Shown here: one piece after another, positions 44,663 through 58,492 of the stretch
Numbering within the stretch: position 1 is the stretch's first letter
How the letters are laid out: each line of letters begins with the position of its first letter
Assembly (NCBI GenBank): GCA_904063045.1
Contig: CAJFCJ010000013.1
Coordinates: 540,156-604,155, forward strand
DNA length: 64,000 nt
DNA from: Dimorphilus gyrociliatus
Taxonomy: Eukaryota > Annelida > Polychaeta > Dinophilidae
Direction: 5' to 3'
Translations under genes and position numbers: made by a program
The notes under the pieces: generated by a model
Databases searched by the model: none
Told to the model about the DNA's origin: nothing
Seen by the model: only the letters and a program-made list of their open reading frames with translations

Positions 44663-45775
44663 ATGTCTGATACTCATCTCATAGCATCGGATGATTCTAT
44701 AACATCCGTAGACATTGGGTATACATTCAGATCTATCAGAACGATTCCTGCAACTGTCATAATTATTATTCTAACCGTAAGATAAAAGATTTTACAAATT
44801 ATATCTTAGAAACAGACAACTTTGTTTTTTCAGATTTTAAGCGAAGTTGCCGTTTTTGTCACTCCTGTACTGTGTACAGGGACCAATTGCAATTTAAATG
44901 CATTCTCAATCCTATTATACGGACATTTGGTGCTTTGGCTTTTATTTCTACTTTTCGATTGCCTTATTAGCTTTCTTCATAAGAGACATAGGAAAGCTGG
45001 ATATTTATTATTTTATAGACAGTCTCGTATGACCCGTCGCCTCCCCTTAGTCATAATAACAATGGGTATTGTATCAAATAATTAATAATTAAGAAATACG
45101 TAAATTATGATAGTAAAAGAAAAATATTATTCATTTTTAGGTTGTGTTATACTTTTATTGACCGTTCAATTGATGATTGACAAATGCAACTATTCGAAAG
45201 AGGAAGATAATAAGTGCGGTTTTTTCAAGAATTATCATTTCATTCAAGGAATATTTAGCGTTGAAACAATTCTAATTCTTCCTTCATTGTGCATTTATAC
45301 ACGTTAGTTATATAATAATAATAACAACAGCAATAATTCTATTAATATCTTCCCTAGATTTTTGTCTGCAATTTAATCGAAAAAAATTATTGCCCGATGC
45401 TCAAGAGGAACAGCTTTTGCCATCCTACTTACAAGAGGAAGCTCGTAATCAAGAGAATATTGGCATTTTGTAAATTAACCTAATTCAAACATAAAAAGTT
45501 TATTAATTTTTCTATTCATATCCATTTTCTTTTTATCATGCAGAGATCACTATTCTGATAGTATTCTTGAGCGACAATGCGATATGATACGTTATTTAAG
45601 AAGGCACAATGAAAAATTGTCCAAGCGAATTATCGAGTTAGATACGTTTGTTCGATCTTTCAGGTATTTATATAATACTTATAAATATAAAAAAAAAACA
45701 TTCTATTTATAATTAGCGTATTAGAAAAACAGAAAAGCTATTAATATCTTTTTCTGCAGAAACTCTCCCTCGTAG
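44663..45775 (+). CDS. TMEM192: Transmembrane protein 192
   Basis: Exons 44663-44776, 44834-45065, 45141-45302, 45358-45469, 45544-45663 and 45760-45775 give 251 aa; introns are 55-96 nt. The family protein is an abundant lysosome/late-endosome membrane protein with four membrane segments. The sequence shows them: IPATVIIIILT running into exon 2, FSILLYGHLVLWLLFLLF, LPLVIITMGCVILLLTVQL and FIQGIFSVETILILPSL. The loop HRKAGYLLFYRQSR matches the conserved TMEM192 loop that precedes the third segment. The cytosolic C-terminus is charged and helical (SDSILERQCDMIRYLRRHNE). Its 3' end faces that of GUSB 216 nt away. Confidence 0.85.
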
Positions 45776-45991
45776 AATTTGAACTTTTAAAAAGAGATTT
45801 CTTCTTTTATCAATAGGATTTGCAACAGGAACAAAGGACTTGAACTATAATAAACTTGGATTTTTATCTTTCAGTTAATACCTTTCAAGTTTCGCTTGTA
45901 AACTGACGATTTTTTTATCTATATACCTCTTTTTTTTATTTTAAATATAACAGTCAATGACATTTTAGACTATAGTCTGTCAAAAAGTTAA

Positions 45992-48900
45992 TCATAATTT
46001 TATAAATGAACGCCTCCTTGCTTGGGAATCATATCGGAAGAGAGTCGAATTATTTGCGTTGATAATTCTCCAATATCTTTCTCGGATCCTATGAGCGGCT
46101 GCCTTCGGTTGCCGTTGCCTCGTTAAAAGTCCTTTTTTATTACCGTTAACTCTATTGACGGCTGTTTAAATGAATCATAAGTTTTTTTTAAATACAGTAT
46201 ATATAGAAAAAGTAGTGTACTTTATATATTAAAATTAAGATTAAAACTACCATAATCTGTCATAAAGTCGGCAAAATTCCAAACCATTTCACCTACTAGA
46301 AACTTTTTCTTCAAATCATCAAAGACTTTATGATAGCTTTCGAGCATCTTTGCCTGATATTCTTCCGAAAAAGGATTAGCCGGCTCCTATAGATTTTGTT
46401 TTAATTGTTTTTATAAAAGAAAAATGGGCAAAGATTATAGGGAAAATCGTACAGTATGCAATCCGGAAATAGTATCTGCTCCGTATTCTGTAATGATAAC
46501 GGGCTTTTTGAATTTGTTATGCCATCCATTTAGATTCTCCGGTAATTGATAGGCGACTACCTCCGTATGACCCATATCGCTATACCATGAATAATAGCGA
46601 TTAACAAATATAATATCGACGAATTGAGCCTGTGTTAATGATTAATGATTAATTATTCCTAAATCATTAGGTAAATAGTATATTGATCGATGTGTAAAAA
46701 TGATTATTTACGGCTTTACAAGTATCATAGTTTTGAGCATCTGCAAAGGAAATAGGTCTAGTTGGGTCTAGTTTGCGGGTAAAATCAATAACGGATCTGT
46801 AGGGAAAACCAATAATGCTAATGCAAATAAGAATAGATTGTATAGACATTCTTGACAATAAAAGAGTTAGAAAGCAAATAACAAAGGCAGAAAAGGGCAT
46901 GTACAAACTTGAAATAATCTCTAGCCTCGTCATAATTGCTTTGTGGTTCGTTGGCGACCGACCATATAATAACGGAAGGACGATTTTTATCTCTTCTTAC
47001 CAATTCTTTCATAACGTCAAGATGGTGTTTAAGATTTTCTGGTCCCATATTAGTCTTACTGACAGTTAGCATAAGAAAATCAAAGGTATATGTTATATTA
47101 ATATTAAAATGCATAAAATTCTCATACTGTTGCATGATTATAAATACTGTTTAGAAAAGGTTTAAATATGATTGAAACCGATCATAGCCACCGATCCTGC
47201 TGTATGATTTACTAATATTTAATATAATTTAACATTTAATAATCCTAAAGCAGATGCTACTTATAAAAAATGTAATATTCCCCAACAGTAAAAAGAGACA
47301 AAATATACCTAATGCCAACACCTGGGCTTTCGTCGAAAACAACAACACCTTGGGCGTCGGCTTGATCCATAATTTCTTCGGCGTACGGATAATGAGAAGT
47401 TCTAAAGCAATTGGCGCCTAACCAATTCAGCATATTGAAATCCCTAGCTATAAGGGGATAGTCGAGACCTTTTCCCCTAATCTGAAAGAGAGTGCAAGAT
47501 TTAAAAGAGCAAGAACAAATGCATTTTAATAAAAGAATAAAAAACAATAAATATTTAAAAGATAAAATTTGTATCTGTTTTTTTTTCCTTACGTCGGAAT
47601 CTTCGTGCTTAGCGACGCCATGACAATAGAACGGTTTGTCATTAATCAACAACTGAGTATCTGTCCAACGAATAGTTCTAATACCGAATTTTTGACGATA
47701 AACATCAATTTCTCCATTCATAGAATTTCTTAATTCCACCTAATATATATATATAAATTTATATACTGTATATAAATCGTATATGTAGATTATTGAATTG
47801 ACTTACTTTAAGTGTATATTGATAACCTGGATTTTTAAGGTCTTCCGAATAAGGCCGCCATAACGTTGGATTAGATATTGTAATAGAGTTAACCAACCTA
47901 TCGCTTTGAGCAACTATTTCGTCATTTGCGTTTAATATATAGACATTTGAAGAAGTTGAACTTCTACTAGTAGAGGAACTCTTAATTTCGTATTCAATTA
48001 CAGCTGCCAAAAGAGAGAGAGGACAAAATAGAAAACAAACACTCCTTTAATAAACCATAAATTTCTATACAAAATCTTTAAGTATTATTATTAAATAATT
48101 ATATTTAATACTATTTATTCGTAATTTTTCTATATATCTATATAAATAAATACCTTTTCTTTCTACAATAAAAAAATTGTAATAAATTTTCTTTAAAAAA
48201 AAAAAGAAAGAAAGAAAGAAGGAGAAATTACTTTGTTAATCAAATAGGAATGAAGTGTTATTTCTCTTTCTTACATATAAAAAGTATCAGTTTTTTTTTG
48301 TTTACACGTAATCCGTTTCAACTTGAAAGAGAGTGTAAAGATTTTCTACCATTTAAATATATATATATATATTGTATATACAGTATATTTAAAGAAAGAA
48401 TAAGTATATTTTCTATATATTAATTAAACAATTTAGATAATTTCCTTACGTTTCAATTTCTAAAGATGTGTGGGTCGAAATAGATAAGATTACTCTCTTA
48501 TCTCTTTTAAAAAGAATGAGATTTCTAATAATATATTATTATTATTCATAACAATCGTAATAATAATAATAATAATAATAATTAATCTAAAAATAGAAAC
48601 ATTTTCAAAGGATAACCCTTATCAAGAAAATTACTGATAACAAGAAATAGTTTTCTTATCAAATGATAAGTAATAGACAGGAGGGAGAGATGTAATATTC
48701 TAACCTTGACTCCTAGAAGCATTTTTAGTTATAATTGTAATGTCGTCAACGTAGACTGTTGGGGTTGTGTAGAGTCTTACTGAACGGTGTATACCAGCGT
48801 AATTAAAGAAATCAAATTGACCGGTCATTGTAAAATATCCTGGTGGATAGCTAGTAAGGAAAAGCAATAAAAAAATGTGTACAATATTTATAAACAACAG

Positions 48901-49851
48901 ATAGAGAAAGAGAAAGAGAGAGAAACATTATACCTTTTCGGATCATTTGCATAGTGAACCGTACCGGGCGGAAGAGTTAATGGACTTAGAGTATTATTTA
49001 CAGCAACCGTTAATAAATTAATTTGACCAAATTTCAAAGCATCGTTTACTTTAGCTTCAAACGGTAGGTGACCACCCACGTGACTCATAACTTCTACTCC
49101 ATTTAACCACTTTAAAAAGGAATAAATAAATTATCAATATTTAATAAATTGTTATTGTTATTATTAGTTTCGTATGTTATATATACTGTATATAATGTTG
49201 TTCATAACTTACTACTTGAGTGAAATAGTGTGCGCTATCTATTCTTAAAACAACTCTTTTATTCCTCCAATCGGAGGATGCGTAGACTTCTCTATCGTAC
49301 CAAACCCAGCCAACATATTCTCGAAGTTTAAAGTCGGTCTATAAGAAATGTAAAAAACTTGAAACTAATCCTAGATCAAGAAATGCAGATATATATATAT
49401 AAAAAAAGTATTTCTTTACCGTTATATCGTTAAAACTTGAAGGAACAGGCATTGGGATAACATTACCGGTCTGCAAATATTACAAATAGTATTATTACAA
49501 CAATTAAAATGTTCAAATATTGATAAGAGTTAACCCGGTGACGCCTACTATTTTTATCAATTGGAAGGCAAATAACCAATGCTAGCGCAAGGTAAATAGA
49601 TACGAAAAAGAAGCAATTTCTTCGTTGCAATTGTTTCTTGTCTTGTATACCTTTTTAAGGGGAAATTTCCACCATTCGTTGGAGAAACCATCATTTCTTC
49701 CAGGAGAAAAATCAGCGCGAAAGTTCCACATACCGTTCAGGTCTTGTATTTGTCTTGATTCGGATTCTCTTGGATAAAGCATTCCCCCTGTGATCTCACA
49801 TGATGCAAGTGGGATTAAAATAATTAGTAGAAATAGATTAAGTCTTGCCAT
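45992..49851 (-). CDS. GUSB: Beta-glucuronidase
   Basis: Thirteen exons: 49851-49651, 49470-49420, 49338-49213, 49109-48934, 48850-48705, 48003-47807, 47739-47593, 47481-47309, 47058-46909, 46796-46712, 46629-46453, 46386-46251 and 46161-45992. Total 1,935 nt, 644 aa, the usual family length. Lysosomal glycoside hydrolase family 2 enzyme that removes beta-linked glucuronate from glycosaminoglycans. The signal peptide [18 protein letters not shown] is followed by the sugar-binding domain ([39 protein letters not shown]), an immunoglobulin-like domain, and the TIM barrel ([11 protein letters not shown]). The acid/base Glu lies in SVANEP and the nucleophile Glu in TEYGADTI. The C-terminal [18 protein letters not shown] is in the last exon. 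All catalytic motifs are present and the gene looks functional. One 701-nt intron (48704-48004) contains ATAC palindromes and (TAA)n. Confidence 0.95.
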
Positions 49852-50223
49852 CTGCTCAAAACTCTGTAACGGGATTTAATCTATAACAAGAGTTTTCAAA
49901 GTAAACTAGTCACGTGATAAAGGTTGTCACATGACTGAAATTTATTTCGAATTTTTTAGTAAAAGGTTTTTTAAAGTACCATAAAATTAAGAATAATACT
50001 AAATGTTGAACTACGAAGAAATAATTTTTTTCAACTCTTACGAAAATAAATGCTAATAGCAGACGAATTTCGCGGTTCACAACGTAAACTTGTTTGGAAC
50101 TCAGACCAGGGAAGTTCAAAAGATACTTCTCAGAACATCGTGAAAACTTTCAAAGGTAGAAAAAGAAAGAAGGAATTTACAATATAAACTGAATATCTCT
50201 TTCCCTAGTTTATATAAAACACG
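49852..50223. promoter_or_regulatory. Divergent promoter region GUSB / WD40 gene
   Basis: 372 nt between two starts. GTCACGTGAT (49908-49917) contains an E-box of the CACGTG type, which overlaps the CLEAR-type motif GTCACGTGAC in nine of ten positions, a plausible lysosomal-gene regulatory site for GUSB. A second E-box-like GTCACATGAC lies at 49926-49935. The GUSB ATG directly follows a GAGCAG acceptor-like sequence. TTTATATAAAAC (50209-50220) lies just before the WD40 gene ATG. Confidence 0.5.
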
Positions 50224-52144
50224 ATGTATGGTCCTATAACGACATCTCGAAAGCCCTCGATGCAAGCAACAGGCGTCACACCGCACGATTTGGGTCTCGG
50301 TGACGCTGTAAGGAAGGAACCCTATGCTGATGGTGCTCTCAAACTTCTCGAAACTATGTAAGTTCTTAGATATTTAACGGCTATTAGTAAAAATTGTTTA
50401 CTTTTCTTCTCTAATAATATACACTTTTCCTAAGTAGTCAGTCAATCTTTGTTTGTCCTAATTCTGTGGCACAGGACTTTTTTTCAATAATCTCCTAATT
50501 GTTAGTTGTACGGCTGTGTTGTCAATAAAAAATTTCACGCCAATGCGTGGATTTCTTGAAAAAACTTGAAGAAGCGTGATACATTTTTAGGCCTATAGTC
50601 AAAGGTTAAAAAAATGACTGACGTCGTAGAACGATTACCAATAAAGGCGCTTTGGTGCTTTTAACATATGAATAGCGATGAATGAAAGTGATAATTAGAT
50701 TAGATTTGGCCGCTAATCCGTTGTGGTATAGTGTAGCAAAAGAAATGGCTTTTAATTACTTTTCTTTCGTTTGTTTGCAGAACATTGGCTACCGACGCAA
50801 TGTGTGTACAATTTAATAGAGACGCATCAATACTGGCGGTTGGTTTGGCCAACGGAACTATACAGGTAATACTAGTGTTTATTTTCACATTATAATTACA
50901 AATTTATACTAAAATGCTATATAATAATATATACAAATAATACAAGCACTGCAATTGTTGATACAATTACGTCAATAAGGAAGGAATTGATTTCAGATCT
51001 ACTCCGCTGATGACTATCGGCACCTGTATAGTTTGAGCGATTCCGATGTTCAAAAAAGTCGACTACCGGCAACTACTTTAAGATTCTCTCAAACGGAAAA
51101 TACCCTTACTGCAACTTGTGAGTGATTGCTTTTTTCTATTTTAGCTTCTCTCTCTCTCTCTCTCTCTTTTAAAAATTAAAACTATTCTGTTGTTATCTTA
51201 TACAAATAGATGCTTCGGGTTTAATTAAATTTTGGCATATCACTAACGGACAAACTCTACACACTATTAACGAAGGGGAAAAACGTCAAACTTTAGCGTC
51301 AGCTTTCAACAACGATGCTTCGTCGTTCATAAGTGCCGGTTCTGATTCGAAGATCGTTCAATACGACGGAAAAACTAAGCAAGTTAAGAACGTTTTACAA
51401 GCCACGGACTCGAGAGATGTTATGAATGGCCATCGTATGAGAATATTCGCGTTGCAGTATCATCCTGACGATCCTCACGTATTCGTCTCTGGAGGATGGG
51501 ACGATACCGTTCACTTTTGGGACGATAGAACGACCCATTCTGTTCGTAAATTATACGGTCCTCATATTTGTGGTGACGCACTCGATATTGATCCGATTCA
51601 TAATCATATACTTAGTGGATCGTGGCGGAAGAATAACGTTCTTCAGGTAAAAGCTCTCTTGCAGGGTGACTGATGACTCAATCAATGGTCACGTTTTATT
51701 TCAACTTTACTATAATCTACTATTATAATTTTATTATTCATTAATTTTTATCACAAATCAATTATATATCTTTTTTTAGATTTGGGATTTCAACAGCGGG
51801 GATAAGATTCGGGATATTCCTCAAGATACTTTAGTAGGTACGCAGGTCTATTGCTGTCAGTGGTTGGCTAGAGATTATATCATTTGCGGTGGTTCTGATA
51901 TGAATACTGCTAGAGTAATTGATAGAGGAACGTTAAATGTAAGTAAAAATAATTTGCATAAATATACGAAAATAGCATGGCAATAATAAAAAATATTATC
52001 AAATCACGACAGACCGTCGGACAAATGGTTGAGCTGCCTCAAGCTGTTTATTGTTTAGATAATGATAAGCAGTTAAAGCACCCGAGGATAGCAATCGGCT
52101 GTGCTCAAAAGGTTTACATTCTGAAATGCGAAAGGAAAAATTAA
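50224..52144 (+). CDS. WD40-repeat protein
   Basis: Exons 50224-50357, 50781-50865, 50997-51117, 51210-51646, 51780-51938 and 52013-52144 give 355 aa, all splice phases consistent. A beta-propeller of about six or seven blades: AMCVQFNRDASILAVGLANG, then TLRFSQTENTLTATYASG with IKFWHI, then a textbook WD repeat in exon 4 beginning GHRMRIFALQYHPDDPHVF and ending DDTVHFWD, then SGSWRKNNVLQIWDFNSG. No signal peptide or extra domain. WD40 proteins are scaffolds, so a specific function cannot be assigned; similar short single-propeller proteins of unknown role exist in many invertebrates. Confidence 0.85.
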
Positions 52145-53081
52145 ATATTAGATAGATTAGACGCAATCTATCAACTATCTCTTATTGAAATATTTTGCTA
52201 TGCATTATTATTAACATTCAATTTATTCAAATCATAAAAATATTATTGTCTATTTTTTTTCAGCGTCCATTTGTTTGTTTGTTTGTTTGGTTTCTTTTTT
52301 TGTAGTTTGTATAAAAATTCCGTCCATTGCTCTGAAAAACAGAATTGTTTATTAATTTTATTATTTTATGGTATATGTTTTCTTCGTATTCTGGAAGACG
52401 AAACTTTCTACTTAATCTTCTTTATATCCGCCCGTCTGCCTAAGCAGCATTATGATATTGTATTATGTATATATATATATATATATATATATGCATAGAA
52501 TTAGCTATGTGATATACCTATGTTTGTGCCAATTTTCTAATTTAAGCTTTTAAATACATTTATAAGATGATTTATAATTCTGAAAAAGCTTTTAGACACT
52601 TCTCGTAAAGGTCTATTATATCGCTAAGTGCGCTTTCTTTTTTGAATAGTCATATAATTAGTCATTTCATTAGAATGACCTATTTTTTTTCAATTTTTCC
52701 GCTTTTGTATCAAAATTTTCGTAACAACCGTTGAAATAGTTTTATTGATATTATTTAAGTAAAACTCGATTGACCTTAAATTTCATTTCCGGGTTTTGAA
52801 AAGTATTCAGAATACTTTATACGAAAACAGCTGTTGCTTAATGTCAAGGTTGAACGGAGCCATCTTGCTATCGCTTCAGAAGATTTATTAAAAATAACCT
52901 TTTATTAATTTCCTCCTACATCTTTAGAGGACGATTGTAAGTAATTTAATTTTTCGGATCTAAGTATATACTAAAACCGGTTCAATCAAACAATTGAGAG
53001 TATTATCATTTTGTTAAAAAAATAAAACGTCTATTTAATCACAATATTGTTGTTTTTTGTTATAAAAAAGGCGCAGGAAAG
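52145..53081. other. Intergenic with (AT)n, promoter of beta-adaptin
   Basis: Contains (TTTG)n at 52271-52288 and (AT)n at 52466-52493. The first 180 nt are probably the 3' UTR of the WD40 gene. GGCGCAG five nucleotides before the adaptin ATG looks like a splice acceptor, and CGATTGTAAGTAA at 52932-52944 looks like a donor, so a 5' UTR intron is likely. Confidence 0.45.
52466..52493. repeat. (AT)n microsatellite
   Basis: Uninterrupted TA dinucleotides. A longer tract occurs at 56419-56459 and a broken one at 56195-56240. Confidence 0.9.
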
Positions 53082-56000
53082 ATGACGGATTCGAAGTACT
53101 TTACAACTACGAAAAAAGGAGAAATCTTTGAACTGAAAGCAGAATTGAATTGCGAGAAGAAAGATAGAAAGAGAGAGGCTGTTAAAAAAGTAATAGCTAG
53201 CATGACAGTTGGGAAAGATGTCAGCGCCTTATTTACCGATGTCGTCAACTGCATGCAAACTGATAATTTGGAGCTAAAGAAGCTAGTCTATCTTTATTTA
53301 ATGAATTATGCTAAAAGTCAACCTGATTTGGCTATTTTAGCTGTAAACACATTTGTTAAGGTTAGGAATATCGAATTTTCAGATAATTGATTAGAATATA
53401 TTAGATTTCATTATAGGATTGCGATGATTCAAACCCATTGATAAGAGCATTGGCAGTTAGAACTATGGGCTGCATTAGGGTCGATAAAATAACTGAATAC
53501 TTGTGCGAACCGCTTAGAAAATGCTTGAAGGATGAGGATCCATACGTTAGGAAAACAGCTGCAGTATGCGTTGCAAAACTACATGATATAAATTCACAAC
53601 TTGTTGAGGATCAAGGATTTTTGGACATGCTTAAGGAATTAGTGTCCGATTCTAATCCAATGGTAGTTGCTAATGCTGTAGCTGCTATTTGCGAAATTCT
53701 TGATGTATCGGATTTGGATTCAAGCCACGATACTCTTCGCATAGACTCGCACATTATCAACAAACTATTGACAGCTTTGAATGAATGTACAGAATGGGGA
53801 CAAATTTTTATTCTAGACGCCATATCTTCCTACAATCCTGAAGATGAGAGGGAAGCGGGAACAATTTGCGATAGAGTAATTCCTAGACTAGCTCACGCCA
53901 ATAGCGCAGTCGTTCTATCGGCCATAAAAGTGATTATGAAGCTGATTGACATGTTAGATACCAACTCGGACCAGGTTTCGATTCTTATTAAGAAAATGTC
54001 TCCACCGCTAGTCACCTTATTATCGGCTGACTCGGAAACTCAATTTGTAGCCTTAAGAAACATTAATTTAATTATTCAAAAGAGGCACGACGTTCTGAAG
54101 CATGAAATGAAGGTGTTCTTTGTCAAATATAACGATCCTATTTATGTCAAATTGGAAAAGCTAGACATTATGATAAGATTAACGAACCAATCAAATATTG
54201 CGCAAGTTTTGGCTGAACTGAAAGAGTATGCGACCGAAGTAGATGTTGACTTTGTCAGGAAGTCGGTTAGAGCGATTGGACGTTGTGCAATTAAGGTGGA
54301 AGTAGCTGCTGAGAGATGTGTTAGCACTTTACTCGAACTTATTCAGACCAAGGTCAACTATGTTGTTCAAGAAGCTATAGTTGTCATTAAAGATATTTTT
54401 AGAAAATATCCAAATAAATACGAGAGTATCATATCGACTTTATGCGAAAATCTAGATACTTTAGACGAACCAGAAGCAAGGGCTAGCATGATTTGGATAA
54501 TAGGAGAATACGCCGAGAGAATAGACAACGCTGACGAACTGTTGGAAGGCTTTCTCGAAGGATTTACTGATGAAAGTGTACAAGTACAATTACAACTATT
54601 GACAGCAATTGTTAAATTATTTTTGAAACGACCAACTGAAACACCTAGCGAATTGGTACAGCAAGTACTCTCTTTGGCAACTCACGAATCTGATAATCCG
54701 GATTTGCGAGATCGTGGATATATTTATTGGAGATTATTGTCATCCGATCCTCAAGCTGCAAAGGAGGTTGTCCTCTCCGAAAAACCTTTGATTAGTGAAG
54801 AAACCGAAATGGTGGAACCATCTCTTTTGGATGAATTAATTTGTCACATATCGACGCTAGCTTCAGTCTTTCATAAACCATCATCTGCTTTTGTTGAAGG
54901 TAAAAGTACGGTTATTAAGAAGCTAACAAGATCTGTAACGCCCGTACAAACAACTGATGAACAAATACCAGAGAAAACTAAGCAAGTTAAACAACCTCCC
55001 AGTAATGATTTAATAGATGACTTATTACAAATGGACTTCACACCAGCTCCTAAACAACCCGCCCCGTCTAATACTACTAGCTGTGACTTGTTGAATAGCT
55101 TAGATTTAATAGGCGACAGCCAACCAGCAGCCTTAACAACAACTCCTGTTCAAGTGTTGGCACCAGTACCTGTTTCTGTACCAATTGCTGCACCACCAAG
55201 TAATATTTTAGACGATTTGGATATTCTGGGTGGGATAACAAGCGCACCGTCTCCGATAGTACCTCCTGCTTTCCAAATGCAAGGACAAGCTTCATTATCC
55301 GGCAATTCCTTTTCTGCTCATCCGTTTGTATCACCAACGCAAGTTTGGCTACCGATGTCGAAAGGAAAAGGACTAGAGCTTAGCGGCATCTTCAGAAGAA
55401 AGGACGGTCAAGTTTATATGGATATTACTTTTTCGAATAAGGGTGTTCAGCCTTTATCGAATTTTGCTATTCAATTTAACAAGAATAGTTTCGGTTTAGT
55501 CCCAGGTCAACAAATATCGCAAATTAACACGATTGCGCCGAATACTTCGACAAATTTCTCCTTGCCGGTCAATACAAATGGACCGATTCACAAAACTGAA
55601 CCATTAACAACATTGCAAGTGGCGATAAAAAACAGTCTCGACATATTTTATTTCACCACTCAGATTCCAATGCACGTTCTTTTCATTGAAGATATTGACG
55701 TAAATAAATCGTTCTACTTGAACGCCTGGAAGGAAATACCAGCAGCCAATGAAGCTCAAACTACCCTTTCAAACATTCAATTCAGCACTTTTGATATTTT
55801 AGCCAAATTAAATGCTAATAACATATTCACTATTAACAAGCAACGAATTGGAGAGGAGGATATTGTCTATCTTGCTTCAAAATTGACTAATGGTATATTT
55901 ATCATGATCGAATTGAAGATTCTCCAATGTAATATTACGGTAAATATATAATAAATATACTTATATTTATATATATATATTTTCAATTAAAACTTTTATT

Positions 56001-56114
56001 TATATATATTCTTTTTTTTCTATTCCCTTTTCATAGATTTCTCTGCGATCTCGTGTCACTCAAGTTTATCCAGACGTAAAGAATGCTGTCTGTGGTATAA
56101 TTAACTGTGCCTAA
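53082..56114 (+). CDS. AP-1/AP-2 complex subunit beta (beta-adaptin)
   Basis: Exons 53082-53360, 53417-55939 and 56037-56114 give 959 aa, close to the 937-949 aa typical of this family. Large subunit of the clathrin adaptor complexes at the trans-Golgi network and plasma membrane. The N-terminal trunk is an armadillo-like solenoid ([20 protein letters not shown] at residues 11-30, [50 protein letters not shown]). A proline- and DL-rich hinge (about 610-760) contains [20 protein letters not shown] and ILDDLDIL, candidate clathrin/accessory-binding motifs. The C-terminal appendage sandwich and platform follow ([46 protein letters not shown]). Many invertebrates have one gene serving both AP-1 and AP-2; which type this is cannot be settled by eye. 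Only two short introns, in contrast to GUSB. Confidence 0.95.
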
Positions 56115-56416
56115 TATACATTCCACTAAATTGAGAAAATAATATGTGTTTTGAATGTTAAAATATATTTCTATATACAGATTTCTATATATTAGTATAT
56201 ATATATATATATATATTATATACTGTTTATATATATATATTTATTATATATGTACAATATATGACATATTTATAATCAGTTCAAAAAAATAATTTGTTTG
56301 TGTACATATATATATATATTTATTTTATGTTAATTTATAATTTATATATAAAACTAAGCTCATAAATATTTGAATGAAGGAGGGATACACTGAATACTCT
56401 CTGTTCTTTTTCTACA

Positions 56417-56459
<43 letters not shown>

Positions 56460-58492
56460 TGTCTACAGTATCTATAAAGCAGTATACTTTTGGAGAAATT
56501 AATAAAATGTCAGCTATTCTTTGACCTTTGACATTTGACGTGTCTTTGCACTAAGATTGGCAAAGAATATTAAATGTTATGTAATCTTGGTAGTATACAG
56601 AATAGGTTCAAGCAAATTTACCTGACTAAATATATTTTGTTTTTGTTGATATGAGAATTTAGAACGGCTTCCTTAAAGCTAAATATTGCCATAGTTACAA
56701 CTATATCTGGAAGGGGGCGTTTGAAATCAAATACATTTTCACACTGTAAAATATTCCTTAATTTTAACATTGTTGTCTAAATTTGAAGGAAATAATAAAA
56801 CAATTCTTGGAAGGAGTTGAAGAATAAAATGGTTTTTCAAGTAGACAAAATTAATAATACTATAATATAAATGATATAATAAAGGGGAAAGAATAAGGGT
56901 TTCGTAAGTTCGCTTCTTTGTTGATGAGAGAAAAGACTTTGACACTGACCCTTGAGATTTTCTGAATGAATTGAATCAAACAATAAAGAGGAATGAATTG
57001 AGAATTTTTACGTAAATGGTGTTTTTTATGTAATCGTGTTACTTTCGACAAGAGAATGCGAAACAAAAAAAAATCAATTCAATTGACGAATGAAATGATT
57101 TATCCTGATCTAATTAAATATCAATATTCCAAATATATACGTGTATACAGTATGTACTGTATATACTGTATATATAAACTCTCTGACAAGGTGATAATAA
57201 TAAAAATTAATAAAACTTGGCAGGGGGTAAAAGGAAGGGTGGCTTAACGTTGTAGTTGTATCATAGGGTGTTATGGATATAGGTAATATCTTTCAGTCCA
57301 CCTACTCTCCAGTGAATATTTATTAATATCAACTGCGTATTGAGAATTATTAAACAGTTTTATCCTCTTTTATTTTATGTTTGATTGTTTTCTGTAACAG
57401 TAGAGAAATTAATTAAGGTTTCTTATTAATAATATTAATTATATTCTTCGTTTAATTAAACACAAAAAAGGAAGAAAATATATATATTTATATGTTTATA
57501 TATAGATATTTCACTTAAAAACAGATTGATAAAGAAAAAAAAAGAACTTTTGATATTGTAAAGAGTTTACAAGTTAGCCAGGGTTCTAATATTTTTCTTA
57601 CAGATTTCATTCTATACAAAAATTGTCAGTTGCCAAACACTTCATATTGATACACTATTTTCTATATTTATCAACGTTTCATTAACCCTTCGTACTATAG
57701 TTTATTTACTTATTATTATTAAAATTGTATACATTTCCCACACTATTTTCTGTTAGAAAAGAATGAAAGTAAAGATGATAAAAAAGATATAATAACTCTT
57801 TCACTTTTTTGAGTCGTAATATTATTTAACAATAAAAATTTCGTTCTCGTATTATATTAAATTGCCAATTATTAATGACGTATTTCAGACTAGACAGAAA
57901 AATTATTGCAGAGCAAGCAGAGTCTCTTTTTGAATAATTATATATTCTAATGTTAGCTTAGTTTAGGTGCAATCAACTTCTGTGAAATAGCAGCAACTGT
58001 GTACATTTGTAAATTTGTTTTACACAAAGTAAATCATTTTAAATGACTTAACTGAACTTTAAGTGATTGCTTGTAATTTAATTATTTAGAATAGTTCTGT
58101 CGCGTTAAGTGAAACTCCTTCCGGATATCAGTCAGCCTAAGAAGATTACTTTCGTTCTTTACTTTATCTTATTCTTTTTTTAAAAATTAAATTTATATTC
58201 TATAGTATATCAACCATTGAAAAATAGAATATTCAGCTTCGAATAATATCGTACGAAAACAACAATATAGTTCTACAAGACGCCATTTTGTTCGAACTGT
58301 GTGTAAATTCAAGAAGGAGAAAAATATTAGCTACTTGAAAATAATATAAAAGTAACAACTTGAAACAAGCAAGTGTTTAATCAAGTCAAGAGTAGGTATT
58401 AACAAAAAGATATTAATTAAACGTTTATTTTGGGAGGATATGAGTCAACGTTAATTATTTGTCATCAATTAAATTTCTTATTCGCAACAGTT
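56115..58492. other. Intergenic, microsatellite-rich
   Basis: 2.4 kb, very AT-rich, with (TA)n at 56195-56240 and 56419-56459 and repeated ATACTGTAT/ATACAGTAT palindromes (56455-56485, 57135-57175). No credible gene. The last roughly 200 nt are less AT-rich and probably contain the VPS37 promoter and 5' UTR. The VPS37 ATG lies two nucleotides after a CGCAACAG acceptor. Confidence 0.5.
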
